From Stackebrandtia nassauensis DSM 44728 (GTDB lineage Bacteria > Actinomycetota > Actinomycetes > Mycobacteriales > Micromonosporaceae): a stretch of DNA of 64,000 bases. The notes under the pieces are model-generated. The model saw nothing but the letters and a program-made list of their open reading frames with translations. It had not been told where the DNA came from and searched no databases. Shown one piece after another: positions 9,216-19,025 of this stretch. Position numbers and translations under genes: made by a program. Location: assembly GCF_000024545.1 (NCBI RefSeq), contig NC_013947.1, forward strand, positions 868,001-932,000, in the 5' to 3' direction. Position 1 is the stretch's first letter, and every line of letters begins with the position of its first letter.

Positions 9216-10253
9216 ATGACGCAGTTCGTTGACTGGGACCTGGCCGCCGCCACCGCCCGCACCATCGGCCGGGCCGGGCCCGACATCGGGCTCGAGGACG
9301 CCACCGAAGCGGTGCACGAGTTGCGCGGCTACGCCGTCGAGGCCGCCGGGCACGTGGCCGAATTCACGGGGATGGAGCCCCGGCAGCAGCCGCCGCTGCG
9401 GGTCGTCGACCGGGCCGGTTGGGCGGCGGCCAACATCGAGGGACTGCGCGGGGTGCTCGACCCGCTGGCCAGCCGTGCCGGCGCCGAGGCCGGAACCGTG
9501 GCCCGGGTCGTGGGCGCGCGGGTCGCCGGAGCCCAGGCCGGGGTGGTGCTGGGCTACCTGTCGGGCAAGATCCTGGGCCAGTACGAGATCTTCAGCAAAC
9601 AGCCCGGTCAGCTGTTGCTGGTGGCGCCCAACATCATCGAGGCCGAACGCCAGCTCAAGGCCGACCCGCGCGACTTCCAGATGTGGATCTGCCTGCACGA
9701 GGCCACCCACGCCGCCCAGTTCGGGGCGGTGGAATGGCTGCGGCCCCACTTCATGTCCGAGATCGAGGCGTTCGGAGCGGCGGCCACCGAGACCAACGCC
9801 GGACTGGTGGAACGGGTGCGCCGCACCCTGGGGGTTCTGGCCGACGCGTTGCGCGACGCCAAGGCGGGCTCCAGCGTCGTCGACCTGGTCACCTCGCCAC
9901 GGCAGCGCGAGATCGTCGACCGGCTCACCGCCATGATGACCCTGATCGAGGGGCACGCCGACTACGTCATGGACGCCATCGGCCCCGACGTGGTGTCCCA
10001 TGTGGAGGAACTGCGGAAACGCTTCGACCGCCGCCGCGCCTCCGGCAGCGCCGCCCAGCGGGTGGTCCGCCGGGCGCTGGGCATGGACCTCAAGCTGAAG
10101 CAGTACACCCAGGGCAAGAAGTTCACCGCCGCCGTCGTCGACCAGGTCGGCATCGACGGCTTCAACGCGGTGTGGGAGCAGCCCTCGCACCTGCCGACAC
10201 TGTCCGAGATCGACGACCCCGACGCCTGGATCGCGCGGGTGGTGCGGTCGTGA
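9216..10253 (+). CDS. Zinc-dependent protease-like DUF2342 protein (F420-biosynthesis-associated family)
   Basis: A 345-residue protein of the DUF2342 zincin-like family, whose members co-occur with coenzyme F420 genes. The metal motif HEATH lies at residues 161-165. A glutamate-rich downstream helix (TLIEGHADYVMDAI) supplies the likely third ligand, as in gluzincin-like folds. The proteolytic substrate is unknown. It overlaps tilS by 4 bases (GTGA). This DUF2342-tilS pairing recurs in actinobacteria by my recollection. The real ATG is at 9216; no strong ribosome site is visible. Confidence 0.85.
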   Translation: MTQFVDWDLAAATARTIGRAGPDIGLEDATEAVHELRGYAVEAAGHVAEFTGMEPRQQPPLRVVDRAGWAAANIEGLRGVLDPLASRAGAEAGTVARVVGARVAGAQAGVVLGYLSGKILGQYEIFSKQPGQLLLVAPNIIEAERQLKADPRDFQMWICLHEATHAAQFGAVEWLRPHFMSEIEAFGAAATETNAGLVERVRRTLGVLADALRDAKAGSSVVDLVTSPRQREIVDRLTAMMTLIEGHADYVMDAIGPDVVSHVEELRKRFDRRRASGSAAQRVVRRALGMDLKLKQYTQGKKFTAAVVDQVGIDGFNAVWEQPSHLPTLSEIDDPDAWIARVVRS

Positions 10254-11284
10254 CCGGACCGCCCGCCGCCGTCGCCCGAGTGCGGGTCGCGGTGCGGCGG
10301 CTGTTGACGGAGCTGTCGCCGTCGGGGAACGCTGACGAGTCGCCGTCGTCCGGCGACCGGCTGGTGCTGGTGGCCTGTTCCGGCGGCCCCGATTCGATGG
10401 CGCTGGCCGCGGCGACCGCGTTCGTGGCCCCCCGTCTGGGAATCCGGGCCGGTCTCGTCACCGTCGACCATGGACTCCAAGCTGGTTCGGCGAAGCGCGC
10501 GGCCACCGTCGCCGACTGGGCCCGTGATGCCGGGTTCGAGCCCGTCGAAGTGGCGACAGTGGAGGTCGATGTCACCGCCGGCGGCCCCGAGGGCGCGGCT
10601 CGTGACGCCCGCTACGCGGCACTGACCGAAGCGGCCCAACGACTCGGCGCGTCAGCCGTCCTGTTGGGACACACGCGCGACGACCAGGCAGAGACGGTGC
10701 TGCTGGCCCTGGCGCGCGGCTCTGGCCCTCGCGGGCTGGCCGCCATGCCCCGCAAGCGCCGCAAGTTCCGTCGCCCGCTGCTCGATCTACCGCGGGCCGA
10801 TACCGTGCGGGCCTGTCGCGATCTCGAACTGCCGGTATGGGACGACCCGCACAACACTGATCCCGCCTACGCGCGATCCCGGCTGCGAGCCGTGATGCCC
10901 GTCCTCGCCGAGACCTTCGGCGAGCGTTTCGTCGCCAACCTCGCCCGCACCGCCACCCTGGTGGCCGCCGACAACGACGCCCTGGACGCCTACGCCGCCG
11001 AGGTGCTCGCCAAGGCCAGCCACGGCACCCTCTCGGCCGAACTGCTGGAACCCAACCTCAAACTCGGCCCGCTCAACGCCGCCCGCCGTGCCGTGCGCAC
11101 CAGGGCGTTGCGCGCCTGGGTGCTGTCGGAGGGCGCCGAGGCCGACGCCCTCTCATACGTCCACATTGAAGCCATGGAGGCGCTGGTGATGAACTGGCGA
11201 GGGCAGGGCCCGGTATTCCTGCCCGGCAATGTCACGGTGTGGCGCGAACGAAACCGGCTGCGGCTGCGCCGCACCGAACCCTGA
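10250..11284 (+). CDS. tilS: tRNA(Ile)-lysidine synthase TilS
   Basis: A 344-residue N-type ATP pyrophosphatase that changes cytidine 34 of tRNA-Ile(CAU) to lysidine, so that it reads AUA. The PP-loop SGGPDS is at residues 44-49, and the motifs VDHGLQ and LGHTRDDQAETVLLALARGS follow. The GTG start overlaps the previous stop. In most actinobacteria hpt, ftsH and folE follow in the same direction. Here a hypothetical gene and a MarR gene intervene and hpt is inverted. Confidence 0.93.
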   Translation: MTGPPAAVARVRVAVRRLLTELSPSGNADESPSSGDRLVLVACSGGPDSMALAAATAFVAPRLGIRAGLVTVDHGLQAGSAKRAATVADWARDAGFEPVEVATVEVDVTAGGPEGAARDARYAALTEAAQRLGASAVLLGHTRDDQAETVLLALARGSGPRGLAAMPRKRRKFRRPLLDLPRADTVRACRDLELPVWDDPHNTDPAYARSRLRAVMPVLAETFGERFVANLARTATLVAADNDALDAYAAEVLAKASHGTLSAELLEPNLKLGPLNAARRAVRTRALRAWVLSEGAEADALSYVHIEAMEALVMNWRGQGPVFLPGNVTVWRERNRLRLRRTEP

Positions 11285-11293
11285 CCCGGCGCT

Positions 11294-12133
11294 TCAGTCC
11301 TCTTCCTCCTGCACCGTCGGGTCCACGCCCTTGACGAACGACTCCGCCATGTCGCGCTGCCGCTCGTACCCGATCGCGTCGGCCCACCGGGCGACCTCGG
11401 TGGCCAGCAACACCGCGCCGCCCTCGTCGCCGTCGTCCCGCGCGCTGACCGCCACCAGCATCAGCTGCGCCAACGTCGAACCGACCAGCCCCGCCCGGGC
11501 CGCGTGGTGCGCCGAGCGCTCCCAACGCTGCCGGGTCAGCGGCAGGTCGCCCGCGTCGTGGTCGTGATCGCCCAGGTGCCGCAGCGCCTCGAAGAGCAGA
11601 TGGTCGTCGGCGTGCTCCTCCCCGGCGCGCAGCGCCTGGGCGTAGTGCGCCGGGGAACCCTCGCGCTCGCTGAAGACGTTGTCGCCGATCAGTCCAAGGT
11701 AGAACTCGGCCCAGCCGCGCCGCCGCCCGTCGGGAGCGTTGTCCCGCAAGGCTTCGGCGCGGGTGCGCAGCGCGTTCATCTCCTCCAGGTCGGGGGCTTC
11801 GACCTTGCGCCACCGCCCCGCCTCGGAGAACAGCCGCTCGCCGTAACCCCGGCGGACGAACAGGAACTCGAGGTCCCAGGCGGTCTCGGCGTCACCGTGG
11901 GCGTCGATGACCCGCTTGGGCTCCGCGAGCGACTCGGGATCGGTGGCCCGTCCGGCGAACCAGTCGGTCGCGATGGTCACCTCGGCGCTGGCCAGCGCCA
12001 GTCGCGGGTCGTCGCCCGCTCCGGTGGCCGAGCCGAGCAGCGCGCCCGCCTCGGCGAACCGGTTCGCCTTCCACAGCGAGCGGGCGGTGTCGACCAGGAC
12101 GGGTACGGGAATCTTCACTGTGTTCTCGTTCAT
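11294..12133 (-). CDS. Hypothetical protein with TPR-like helices
   Basis: A 279-residue soluble protein that I do not recognise. It is all-helical by eye, with alanine/leucine-rich repeat-like helical pairs (RSLWKANRFAEAGALLGSA; WAEFYLGLIGDNVF) resembling tetratricopeptide folds. It has no signal peptide and an acidic C-terminus (QEEED). It is transcribed divergently from the MarR gene across 65 bases that carry a perfect palindrome, so it is probably that regulator's target. It converges on tilS with 9 bases between stops. Confidence 0.7.
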   Translation of the reverse strand: MNENTVKIPVPVLVDTARSLWKANRFAEAGALLGSATGAGDDPRLALASAEVTIATDWFAGRATDPESLAEPKRVIDAHGDAETAWDLEFLFVRRGYGERLFSEAGRWRKVEAPDLEEMNALRTRAEALRDNAPDGRRRGWAEFYLGLIGDNVFSEREGSPAHYAQALRAGEEHADDHLLFEALRHLGDHDHDAGDLPLTRQRWERSAHHAARAGLVGSTLAQLMLVAVSARDDGDEGGAVLLATEVARWADAIGYERQRDMAESFVKGVDPTVQEEED

Positions 12134-12141
12134 GCCCGCAA

Positions 12142-12181
12142 AGATAGTTAGATATAAAACTATCTACCAGAAAACAGTTTT
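12142..12181. promoter_or_regulatory. Palindromic operator between the hypothetical gene and marR
   Basis: AGATAGTT (12142-12149) and AACTATCT (12158-12165) form a perfect inverted repeat with an 8-base spacer. A second palindrome AAAACaGTTTT covers 12171-12181, and a further half-site AAACTATC lies at 12188-12195. The AT-rich block stands out from surrounding GC-rich DNA. MarR proteins usually bind such 16-20 bp palindromes, so this is the likely autoregulatory operator. Confidence 0.6.
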
Positions 12182-12198
12182 CGCATTAAACTATCGAC

Positions 12199-12687
12199 AT
12201 GCGCGATTCCGTCGACGAGCGTCTGGCCATCTGGCTCCGGGAACTGCCCGGCCTCGACCCCATCAAGGAACAGATCATCAGCCGGATCTCCATCGTCGGC
12301 AGGGCCGTGTCCGAGGGCCGTTCGGAATCCCTGGACAGCAACGAACTCGCCTACTGGCAGTTCAAGACCCTGCTGATGCTGCGCCGCCAGGGCCCACCCT
12401 ACGAACTCAGCCCCTCCGAACTGGCCGACATCCTCGGCCTCACCCGGGGCGCGCTGTCGGCCCGGTTGGCGGGGCTGGAGGAACGCGGCCTGATCGTGCG
12501 CGAACACGAGCGCGACGACCGGCGCCGCGTCACCGTCCGGCTGACCGAACCCGGCCGTCACGCCGTCCAAACCCAGCTCGACGGCGAGGACGCCAAGGAG
12601 CAGCGCATCCTGGCAGGCCTCACCGACCGGGAAAAGCAGGTCCTGGCGAACCTGCTGCGAAAGATCGTCGTCGCCGTCGAGACGTGA
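12199..12687 (+). CDS. MarR-family transcriptional regulator
   Basis: A 162-residue winged-helix repressor. The DNA-binding helices are in LSPSELADILGLTRGALSAR, and the wing is EHERDDRRRVTVRLTEPGRH, the classic MarR D-x-R-x-x-x-V pattern. No Shine-Dalgarno sequence precedes the ATG. TAAACT at 12187-12192 could be a -10 that starts a leaderless mRNA at the ATG. Its stop and the hpt stop abut in the hexamer TGATCA. The divergent hypothetical gene is the obvious candidate target. Confidence 0.88.
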   Translation: MRDSVDERLAIWLRELPGLDPIKEQIISRISIVGRAVSEGRSESLDSNELAYWQFKTLLMLRRQGPPYELSPSELADILGLTRGALSARLAGLEERGLIVREHERDDRRRVTVRLTEPGRHAVQTQLDGEDAKEQRILAGLTDREKQVLANLLRKIVVAVET

Positions 12688-13275
12688 TCAGGACGACTGG
12701 TACACCGAGGGCTTCAACACACCCACGAACGGCAGCTCGCGGTAACGCTCGGAGTAGTCGAGGCCGTAGCCGACCACGAACTCGTCCGGCACGTCGAAAC
12801 CGACGTACTTGACGTTGATGCCGGTCTCCAGCGCCTTGGGCTTGCGCAGCATCGACACCATCTCCACCGAGCGGGGTCCCCGCGAGGGCAGGTACTTCAG
12901 CAGCCACGACAGCGTCAGGCCCGAGTCGACGACGTCCTCGACGACCAGGACGTCGCGGTCCTTGATGTCGGTGTCGAGGTCCTTGAGCACCCGGACCACA
13001 CCCGAGGAGGTGACGCGCTGGCCGTAGGAGGACAGCGCCATGAATTCCATCTCAACCGGGATCGTCAGCGCCCGGGCCAGATCGGCCATGAACATGACCG
13101 CGCCCTTGAACAACCCGACCAGCAACAGTCCGTCGGTGTTGGCGTAGTCGGCGTCTATCTGCTTGGCGAGCGCGGCCGTCTTTTCCCGGATCTCCGTCTC
13201 GGAGACGAGGACCCGGTCGATGTCGTTCTCGTACCAGGCAGCCGGTGCCCCGGGGTGCTCAGCGGAAGGCGTCAT
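12688..13275 (-). CDS. hpt: Hypoxanthine phosphoribosyltransferase
   Basis: A 195-residue purine-salvage enzyme that makes IMP or GMP from hypoxanthine or guanine and PRPP. The PRPP loop VVEDVVDSG is at residues 111-119, and the family segments LLLVGLFKGAVMF and KYVGFDVPDEFVVGYGLDY are present. Its direction is odd: the usual actinobacterial order is tilS-hpt-ftsH-folE on one strand, but here hpt points the other way and is divergent from ftsH. Confidence 0.94.
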   Translation of the reverse strand: MTPSAEHPGAPAAWYENDIDRVLVSETEIREKTAALAKQIDADYANTDGLLLVGLFKGAVMFMADLARALTIPVEMEFMALSSYGQRVTSSGVVRVLKDLDTDIKDRDVLVVEDVVDSGLTLSWLLKYLPSRGPRSVEMVSMLRKPKALETGINVKYVGFDVPDEFVVGYGLDYSERYRELPFVGVLKPSVYQSS

Positions 13276-13515
13276 GCTCCAAGCCTGCCATTGACCTCGC
13301 CGAACGCGCGAACCGGCCCGCTACATGATGTTCGCTACAAACGCTGAGACGAAGCTGAGAGCCGAGCCCATGACCTTGGCCGTCGCCTGGCCGGTACCGT
13401 GTACCGTCGAAGACTACCGAAAATCGGTGGCGTGGTCTGCCCTGGGCCAAACCACCGCACCCAACCACGTCGAGTGCAGGAGGGGCCGGGCGCCGCACAC
13501 CGCGCCCGCAACAAT

Positions 13516-15531
13516 ATGGAGCGTACGCGTTTGTTCCGCAGGCCACTGGTCTGGATCATCCTCATCATCCTCGGCGCCGTCATCGCGGGAAGCCTGTTCA
13601 CCAGCGGCAGTGAGTACACCGAGGCCCAAACCGTCGTCGCCGACAAACAGATCGACGGCGACAATGTGAAGAAGGCCGTCCTCAAGGACAAAGAACAGGT
13701 CATCGAATTCGACCTGAAGAAGTCGGTCAAGCTCAACGACGAAGGCAAGCTGGACGACAACGGCGAGGCCACCAAGAAGATCCAGGCCTACTACCCGGCA
13801 CAGGTCATCGGCGACACCTGGGAGGAGATCAACGGCAAGGCCGACAACTCCACCGCCGTCGGTGACTACAACACGGAGGTGACTCAGGAGAGCGTCCTGA
13901 TGGCCTTCCTGATCAACCTCCTGCCCATCGCGATCATCGTGATCCTGTTGCTGCTGTTCATGTCGCAGATGCAGGGCGGCGGGTCCCGGGTGCTCAACTT
14001 CGGCAAGTCCAAGGCGAAACAGATCACCAAGGACACTCCGAAAGCGACCTTCGACGACGTCGCCGGAGCCAACGAGGCCGTCGAGGAACTCCAGGAGATC
14101 AAGGACTTCCTGCAGAACCCCGCCAAGTACCAGGCGCTGGGCGCCAAGATCCCCAAGGGTGTGCTGCTGTTCGGTCCGCCCGGAACCGGTAAGACCCTGC
14201 TGGCGCGGGCCGTCGCCGGTGAGGCGGGCGTCCCGTTCTACTCGATCTCGGGTTCCGACTTCGTGGAGATGTTCGTCGGTGTCGGTGCCTCCCGGGTGCG
14301 CGACCTGTTCCAGCAGGCCAAGGAGAACGCTCCGGCCATCGTGTTCGTCGACGAGATCGACGCGGTGGGCCGCCACCGTGGTGCCGGTCTGGGCGGCGGC
14401 CACGACGAGCGGGAACAGACCCTGAACCAGCTGCTGGTCGAGATGGACGGTTTCGACAACAAGGGCGGCGTGATCCTCATCGCCGCCACCAACCGTCCCG
14501 ACATCCTGGACCCGGCGCTGCTGCGTCCCGGCCGCTTCGACCGGCAGATCCCGGTCGACGCCCCGGACAAGGAGGGCCGCCAGGCGATCCTGCAGGTGCA
14601 CGCGCGTGGCAAGCCCTTCGCGCCCAACGTGGACATGGAGACCATCGCGCGCCGCACCCCCGGTTTCTCGGGCGCCGACCTGGCCAACGTGATCAACGAG
14701 GCCGCGCTGCTGACCGCCCGCGCCAACGAGAAGGCCATCTCGGGCGACGCGCTGGAGGAGTCCATCGACCGCGTGATCGCCGGTCCGGAGCGCAAGTCCC
14801 GGATCATGAGCGACAAGGAGAAGAAGGCCACCGCCTATCACGAGGGCGGCCACGCCCTGGTGGCGCTGGCCCTGCCGCACGCGGCTCCGGTGCACAAGCT
14901 CACGATCCTGCCGCGTGGCCGTTCGCTCGGTCACACGCTGGTGCTGCCCACTGAGGACAAGTACTCGCAGAACCGTTCCGAGATGATCGACACCCTCGCC
15001 TACGCGCTGGGTGGCCGGGCCGCCGAGGAACTGGTCTACCACGACCCGACCACCGGTGCCGTGGACGACATCCAGAAGGCGACCGCGCTGGCGCGAGCCA
15101 TGGTCACCGAGTACGGCATGAGCGCCAAGCTCGGTGCCATCAAGTACGGCACCACCAACTCGGAGCCGTTCCTGGGTCGCGACATGGGTCACCAGCGTGA
15201 CTACTCCGACGAGGTCGCCGCGACCATCGACGCCGAGGTGCGGGCGCTGATCGAGCTGGCCCACGACGAGGCCTACGAGATCCTCGAGCACTACCGCGAC
15301 GTCCTGGACGCGATGGTCGTGGAGCTGCTGGAGAAGGAGACGCTGAACCAGGAGGACCTGGAACGCATCGCCGCCTCGGTGGTGAAGCGGCCGCCGATCT
15401 CGCCGTTCAACGGCACCGGCAAGCGTCGCCCCTCGGAGCGTCCGCCGGTGGACGTGCCGCTCAACGGCGGCAAGAGCGCCGGTGAGACGGTCAACGTCCC
15501 CGACGCCGAGGAAGGCACTCCCGAGAGCTAG
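13516..15531 (+). CDS. ftsH: ATP-dependent zinc metalloprotease FtsH
   Basis: A 671-residue membrane-anchored AAA+ protease that degrades misfolded membrane proteins and short-lived regulators. Two N-terminal helices (residues 9-27 and about 124-144) flank an extracytoplasmic domain. The Walker A motif GPPGTGKT is at 220-227, followed by Walker [12 protein letters not shown], the arginine-finger region [16 protein letters not shown], and the zinc motif HEGGH at 442-446. ATG 13516 was chosen over longer in-frame starts because the basic residues then lead straight into helix 1. A purine-rich AGGAGGGG lies about 30 bases upstream, so a nearer start cannot be fully excluded. A strong hairpin follows. 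Confidence 0.93.
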   Translation: MERTRLFRRPLVWIILIILGAVIAGSLFTSGSEYTEAQTVVADKQIDGDNVKKAVLKDKEQVIEFDLKKSVKLNDEGKLDDNGEATKKIQAYYPAQVIGDTWEEINGKADNSTAVGDYNTEVTQESVLMAFLINLLPIAIIVILLLLFMSQMQGGGSRVLNFGKSKAKQITKDTPKATFDDVAGANEAVEELQEIKDFLQNPAKYQALGAKIPKGVLLFGPPGTGKTLLARAVAGEAGVPFYSISGSDFVEMFVGVGASRVRDLFQQAKENAPAIVFVDEIDAVGRHRGAGLGGGHDEREQTLNQLLVEMDGFDNKGGVILIAATNRPDILDPALLRPGRFDRQIPVDAPDKEGRQAILQVHARGKPFAPNVDMETIARRTPGFSGADLANVINEAALLTARANEKAISGDALEESIDRVIAGPERKSRIMSDKEKKATAYHEGGHALVALALPHAAPVHKLTILPRGRSLGHTLVLPTEDKYSQNRSEMIDTLAYALGGRAAEELVYHDPTTGAVDDIQKATALARAMVTEYGMSAKLGAIKYGTTNSEPFLGRDMGHQRDYSDEVAATIDAEVRALIELAHDEAYEILEHYRDVLDAMVVELLEKETLNQEDLERIAASVVKRPPISPFNGTGKRRPSERPPVDVPLNGGKSAGETVNVPDAEEGTPES

Positions 15532-15541
15532 CAAGCGTGTG

Positions 15542-15575
15542 AACGGCCCCGAACCGATCCCGGTTCGGGGCCGTT
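15542..15575 (+). terminator. Hairpin terminator after ftsH
   Basis: A perfect 14-bp stem (AACGGCCCCGAACC / GGTTCGGGGCCGTT) with a 6-base loop lies 10 bases after the ftsH stop. There is no clear U-run, as is common for actinobacterial terminators. It separates ftsH from folE. Confidence 0.7.
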
Positions 15576-15680
15576 GCCGTTGTGGGTAGTGGGGCGGGTG
15601 CGACACGGGTGCTACCACGGTGATCGGAGTCGCAGCGGGAAAATAGGACAGCTGTCATACCGGCCCTTAGGCTTGAGCGC

Positions 15681-16325
15681 GTGAACGAAGAGCTGGACCA
15701 CGAGGCAGCCCGGATCGTCAACGGACGACTGGGTGGCAAGAGCGTGGATACGCAGGTCGATCTGAAGCGGATCGAGACGGCGGTGCGCGAGATCCTGTAC
15801 GCGATCGGGGAGGACCCGGACCGCGAGGGGCTCGCCAAGACGCCCGGCCGGGTGGCGCGGGCCTACGCCGAACTGTTCGCGGGCCTGCGGGTGGATCCGG
15901 CGCAGGTGCTCAAGACCGTCTTCAGCGAGGACCACGACGAGCTGATCGTGGTGCGCGACATCGAGGTGTTCAGCTTCTGCGAACACCACCTGCTGCCGTT
16001 CACCGGTGTCGCCCACATCGGGTACATCCCGGGCGCGCACGGCCGGATCACCGGCCTGTCGAAGCTGGCCCGGCTCGTGGAGGCCTACGCCCGCCGGCCG
16101 CAGGTGCAGGAGCGGCTGACGTCCCAGATCGCCGACCAGCTCCACGAGACGCTGGAGGCCAACGGCGTCATCGTGGTCGTCGAATGTGAACACATGTGCA
16201 TGTCCATGCGCGGCATCCGAAAGCCGGGCGCCCGGACGCTGACCTCGGCGGTGCGCGGAATCCTGCGCGACAACGCGAAATCACGCGCCGAGGCCATGAG
16301 TCTGATCAATGTGTCCAATCGCTGA
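15681..16325 (+). CDS. folE: GTP cyclohydrolase I
   Basis: A 214-residue enzyme that converts GTP to dihydroneopterin triphosphate, the first step of folate synthesis. The zinc and catalytic segments [11 protein letters not shown] and [16 protein letters not shown] carry the expected cysteines and histidine. The GTG start gives the usual length. It lies downstream of ftsH, as in other actinobacteria, but a strong hairpin separates the two, so it probably has its own promoter. Other fol genes are not in view. Confidence 0.95.
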   Translation: MNEELDHEAARIVNGRLGGKSVDTQVDLKRIETAVREILYAIGEDPDREGLAKTPGRVARAYAELFAGLRVDPAQVLKTVFSEDHDELIVVRDIEVFSFCEHHLLPFTGVAHIGYIPGAHGRITGLSKLARLVEAYARRPQVQERLTSQIADQLHETLEANGVIVVVECEHMCMSMRGIRKPGARTLTSAVRGILRDNAKSRAEAMSLINVSNR

Positions 16326-16344
16326 GGCGGGCCGGTAGGCGGCC

Positions 16345-16734
16345 CTAAGAGGCACGCGCGATTAAGGTCGTGGCGTTCTCGCGTCGGGAAGCGTTGTCGC
16401 CCTGCGCATCCGGAGCCGTCATCTGATACGACTCGCGCAGCAGAGCGTCCAGTTGCGACCAATCGCAGTTCTCGTCGATCCACGCGCCGATCCAGCCGTG
16501 CTGGCCGACGTACGGAGGCGTGAAGAATCTGCGGTCGTCACCGTTGCTGAGCAGGCGGCTGCGCGTGCGCGGCGATGCCTTGAACCACACCGATTCTCGG
16601 TCTCCCACCCGATGGCACGTGGCAAAGGTTTGCCCTTTCACGCCGAAGGTGGGATCGTCACCGACGCCAACTTCGGTGGTCTCCGGCAATGCCAGGCACA
16701 GTTGGCGGAGCTTAGCGAGGGATGCCACAAACAT
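16345..16734 (-). CDS. MmcQ/YjbR family DNA-binding-like protein
   Basis: A 129-residue protein of the MmcQ/YjbR (CyaY-like fold) family. Typical patterns are LRQLCLALPETTEV near the N-terminus, WFKASP in the middle and GWIGAWIDE near residue 90. ATG 16734 fits the family start best; an in-frame ATG at 16758 adds eight residues and neither has a good ribosome site. No function is established for the family beyond a suspected DNA-binding role. It converges with folE. Confidence 0.75.
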   Translation of the reverse strand: MFVASLAKLRQLCLALPETTEVGVGDDPTFGVKGQTFATCHRVGDRESVWFKASPRTRSRLLSNGDDRRFFTPPYVGQHGWIGAWIDENCDWSQLDALLRESYQMTAPDAQGDNASRRENATTLIARAS

Positions 16735-16836
16735 AAGGGGTTCAGTGTATCGCGTCATTCGTGGGGACGCGACCACCGTTCGCAGTCATGACTGGTAGAA
16801 CTCTTAACTGACTAAATACTTTCCGGATATGCATCG

Positions 16837-17427
16837 TCATCCTTCCGCCCACACTAGATGGATGAGTGCTTCGTCCATCGTGGGCGCCTTTCCGGTGCGC
16901 GCCCAGCGATACCAGTCCCGTTCCGGGCAGACCCGCACCGCGATGTCGCCGCTGGCGTTCTCGTAGGCCTCGGTGACACAGCGCAGATCGAAGGCGAACT
17001 CGCCGCCGCGCCAGTGCCACACCCGACGGCCGACGAGTCCGTACATCTCGCTCGCCGGAACGGGGTAACGGACGCACGGGGTCTCGGTGCTGACGATCCG
17101 TTCGAAGAGGTGCCGCGGCGCGATCTTGCGCTCACTGTCCTCATCGGGCTTCTCGACCCACACCTGGTCGGCGGGATACAACGCCGCCATCGCCTCGGAG
17201 CCGTCGTCCTCGCAGCGGTAGAAGTCGCTTTCGGACAGCACCGGCACCAGTAGCCCGCCCTCGCGCATCAGCGGATCGTCGGCGCGCAGATCGCCGCGCC
17301 AGCCCTGACCCGGCGAACCGATGATCACCCGGGCTCCGCGCATGTCAAAGCACTTCACCGCGGGCACCGGAACCAACGGTGGTGGCGGATCGGGAAACTC
17401 ATAGTTTGGCTCGTCGGCAGTGGGCAC
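16837..17427 (-). CDS. Hypothetical protein
   Basis: An unrecognised soluble protein of about 196 residues. Its N-terminus is proline-rich and charged; the middle and C-terminus are rich in tryptophan, tyrosine and acidic residues (PERDWYRWARTGKAPTM). It has no signal peptide or membrane segment. The frame is open far upstream into fumC antisense. GTG 17427 was picked because codon quality and divergence from fumC begin there, but the start is uncertain. Coding character is good up to the stop at 16837. Confidence 0.6.
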   Translation of the reverse strand: MPTADEPNYEFPDPPPPLVPVPAVKCFDMRGARVIIGSPGQGWRGDLRADDPLMREGGLLVPVLSESDFYRCEDDGSEAMAALYPADQVWVEKPDEDSERKIAPRHLFERIVSTETPCVRYPVPASEMYGLVGRRVWHWRGGEFAFDLRCVTEAYENASGDIAVRVCPERDWYRWARTGKAPTMDEALIHLVWAEG

Positions 17428-17565
17428 CTTCAAACACGTCCTTCGATGCGGACCAGCGTGGCTTAGATTACCCGGTCGGGTGACGTCGAACGTCACTGCC
17501 GCGCCGTGGGTGGCCCCGATGACATTCCCACCGAACCGGAGGTCCCTTTGAGGCAGGATTGCGCT

Positions 17566-18960
17566 ATGGCTGAATCGAATGAGGTCCGCGTCGAACACGA
17601 CACCATGGGCGAGGTCAAGGTGCCCGCGTGGGCGGCGTGGCGAGCGCAAACCCAACGCGCCGTAGAGAACTTCCCGATCTCGGGCGTGCGGTTGGAACGG
17701 ACCCAGATCAAGGCCCTGGCCCTCATCAAGGGCGCGGCGGCCCGGGTGAACGCGGAACTTGGCGTGCTGGACTCCCACATCGCCGAGGCGATCGCCGAGG
17801 CGGCGGCCGAGGTCGCCAAGGGCACCTACGACGAGCACTTCCCGCTGGACGTCTTCCAGACCGGTTCGGGCACGTCGTCCAATATGAACGCCAACGAGGT
17901 GATCGCGACGCTGGCCAGCGCCCGCTGCGGCGTCGAGGTGCATCCCAACGACCACGTCAACGCGTCCCAGTCCTCAAACGACGTATTCCCGTCCTCAATG
18001 CACATCGCCGCGACGGACGGGGTGATGAACGATCTGGTCCCGGCGCTGGCGGTGCTGGAGGGGGCGCTGGCGGCCAAGGCGACCGAGTTCGCCGACGTCG
18101 TCAAGTCGGGGCGCACCCACCTCATGGACGCCACCCCGGTGACGCTGGGCCAGGAGTTCGCCGGCTACGCCGCCCAGATCCGCAACGGGGTCGACCGGCT
18201 GACGTCGGCGCTGCCCCGGGTGGCCGAGCTGCCGCTGGGCGGCACCGCCGTGGGTACCGGCATCAACACCCCGCGCGGCTTCGCCGCCGGTGTGATCGCC
18301 CGGCTCGCCGACGAGACCGGCCTGCCGCTGACCGAGGCCCGCGACCACTTCGAGGCGCAGGGCGCCCGCGACGGCCTCGTCGAGCTGTCGGGTCAGCTGC
18401 GCACCATCGCGGTGGGGATGACCAAGATCGCCAACGACATCCGCTGGATGGGCTCCGGCCCCCGGGCCGGGCTGTCGGAACTGCGGTTGCCGGACCTGCA
18501 ACCGGGATCGTCCATCATGCCCGGCAAGGTCAACCCGGTGCTGTGCGAGGCGGTGCGGCAGGTGGCCGCGCAGGTGATCGGCAACGACGCCGCGATCGCC
18601 TTCAGTGGAGCGTCGGGCGACTTCGAGCTGAACGTGATGCTGCCGGTGATGGCCCGCAACGTCCTGGAGTCGATTCGCTTGCTGGCCAACGTTTCCCGAC
18701 TGTTCGGCGAACGCTGTGTCGCCGGGCTGGAGGCCGACGCCGAGCGGTGCCTGGAGTACGCCGAGGGCTCACCGTCCATCGTGACGCCGCTGAACCGCTA
18801 CCTCGGCTACGAGGAGGCCGCCTCGATCGCCAAGCAGGCGCTGGCCGAACGGGTCTCGATCCGCGAGGTCGTGGTGGCCCGCGGCCACGTCGAGGCCGGG
18901 AAACTCACCGAGGAACAGCTGGACGAGGCGCTCGACGTCCGTCGCATGACCGGGAACTGA
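17566..18960 (+). CDS. fumC: Class II fumarate hydratase
   Basis: A 464-residue iron-independent fumarase that interconverts fumarate and malate in the TCA cycle. The superfamily signature [11 protein letters not shown] is at residues 314-324; the substrate segments [14 protein letters not shown] and [11 protein letters not shown] are also present. The ATG at 17566 gives standard length. It stands alone between divergent and convergent hypothetical genes and ends at a strong two-way hairpin. Confidence 0.95.
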   Translation: MAESNEVRVEHDTMGEVKVPAWAAWRAQTQRAVENFPISGVRLERTQIKALALIKGAAARVNAELGVLDSHIAEAIAEAAAEVAKGTYDEHFPLDVFQTGSGTSSNMNANEVIATLASARCGVEVHPNDHVNASQSSNDVFPSSMHIAATDGVMNDLVPALAVLEGALAAKATEFADVVKSGRTHLMDATPVTLGQEFAGYAAQIRNGVDRLTSALPRVAELPLGGTAVGTGINTPRGFAAGVIARLADETGLPLTEARDHFEAQGARDGLVELSGQLRTIAVGMTKIANDIRWMGSGPRAGLSELRLPDLQPGSSIMPGKVNPVLCEAVRQVAAQVIGNDAAIAFSGASGDFELNVMLPVMARNVLESIRLLANVSRLFGERCVAGLEADAERCLEYAEGSPSIVTPLNRYLGYEEAASIAKQALAERVSIREVVVARGHVEAGKLTEEQLDEALDVRRMTGN

Positions 18961-18976
18961 CACGCCGACGCGGTGA

Positions 18977-19016
18977 GCGCGTGCCGGTGGGCCCCTGCCG
19001 GACCACCGGCACGCGC
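18977..19016. terminator. Bidirectional hairpin between fumC and the DUF4360 gene
   Basis: A perfect 14-bp stem (GCGCGTGCCGGTGG / CCACCGGCACGCGC) with a 12-base loop lies between two convergent stop codons, 16 bases after fumC and 9 bases from the DUF4360 stop. Its placement suits termination in both directions. Confidence 0.75.
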
Positions 19017-19025
19017 GATGAGTGG

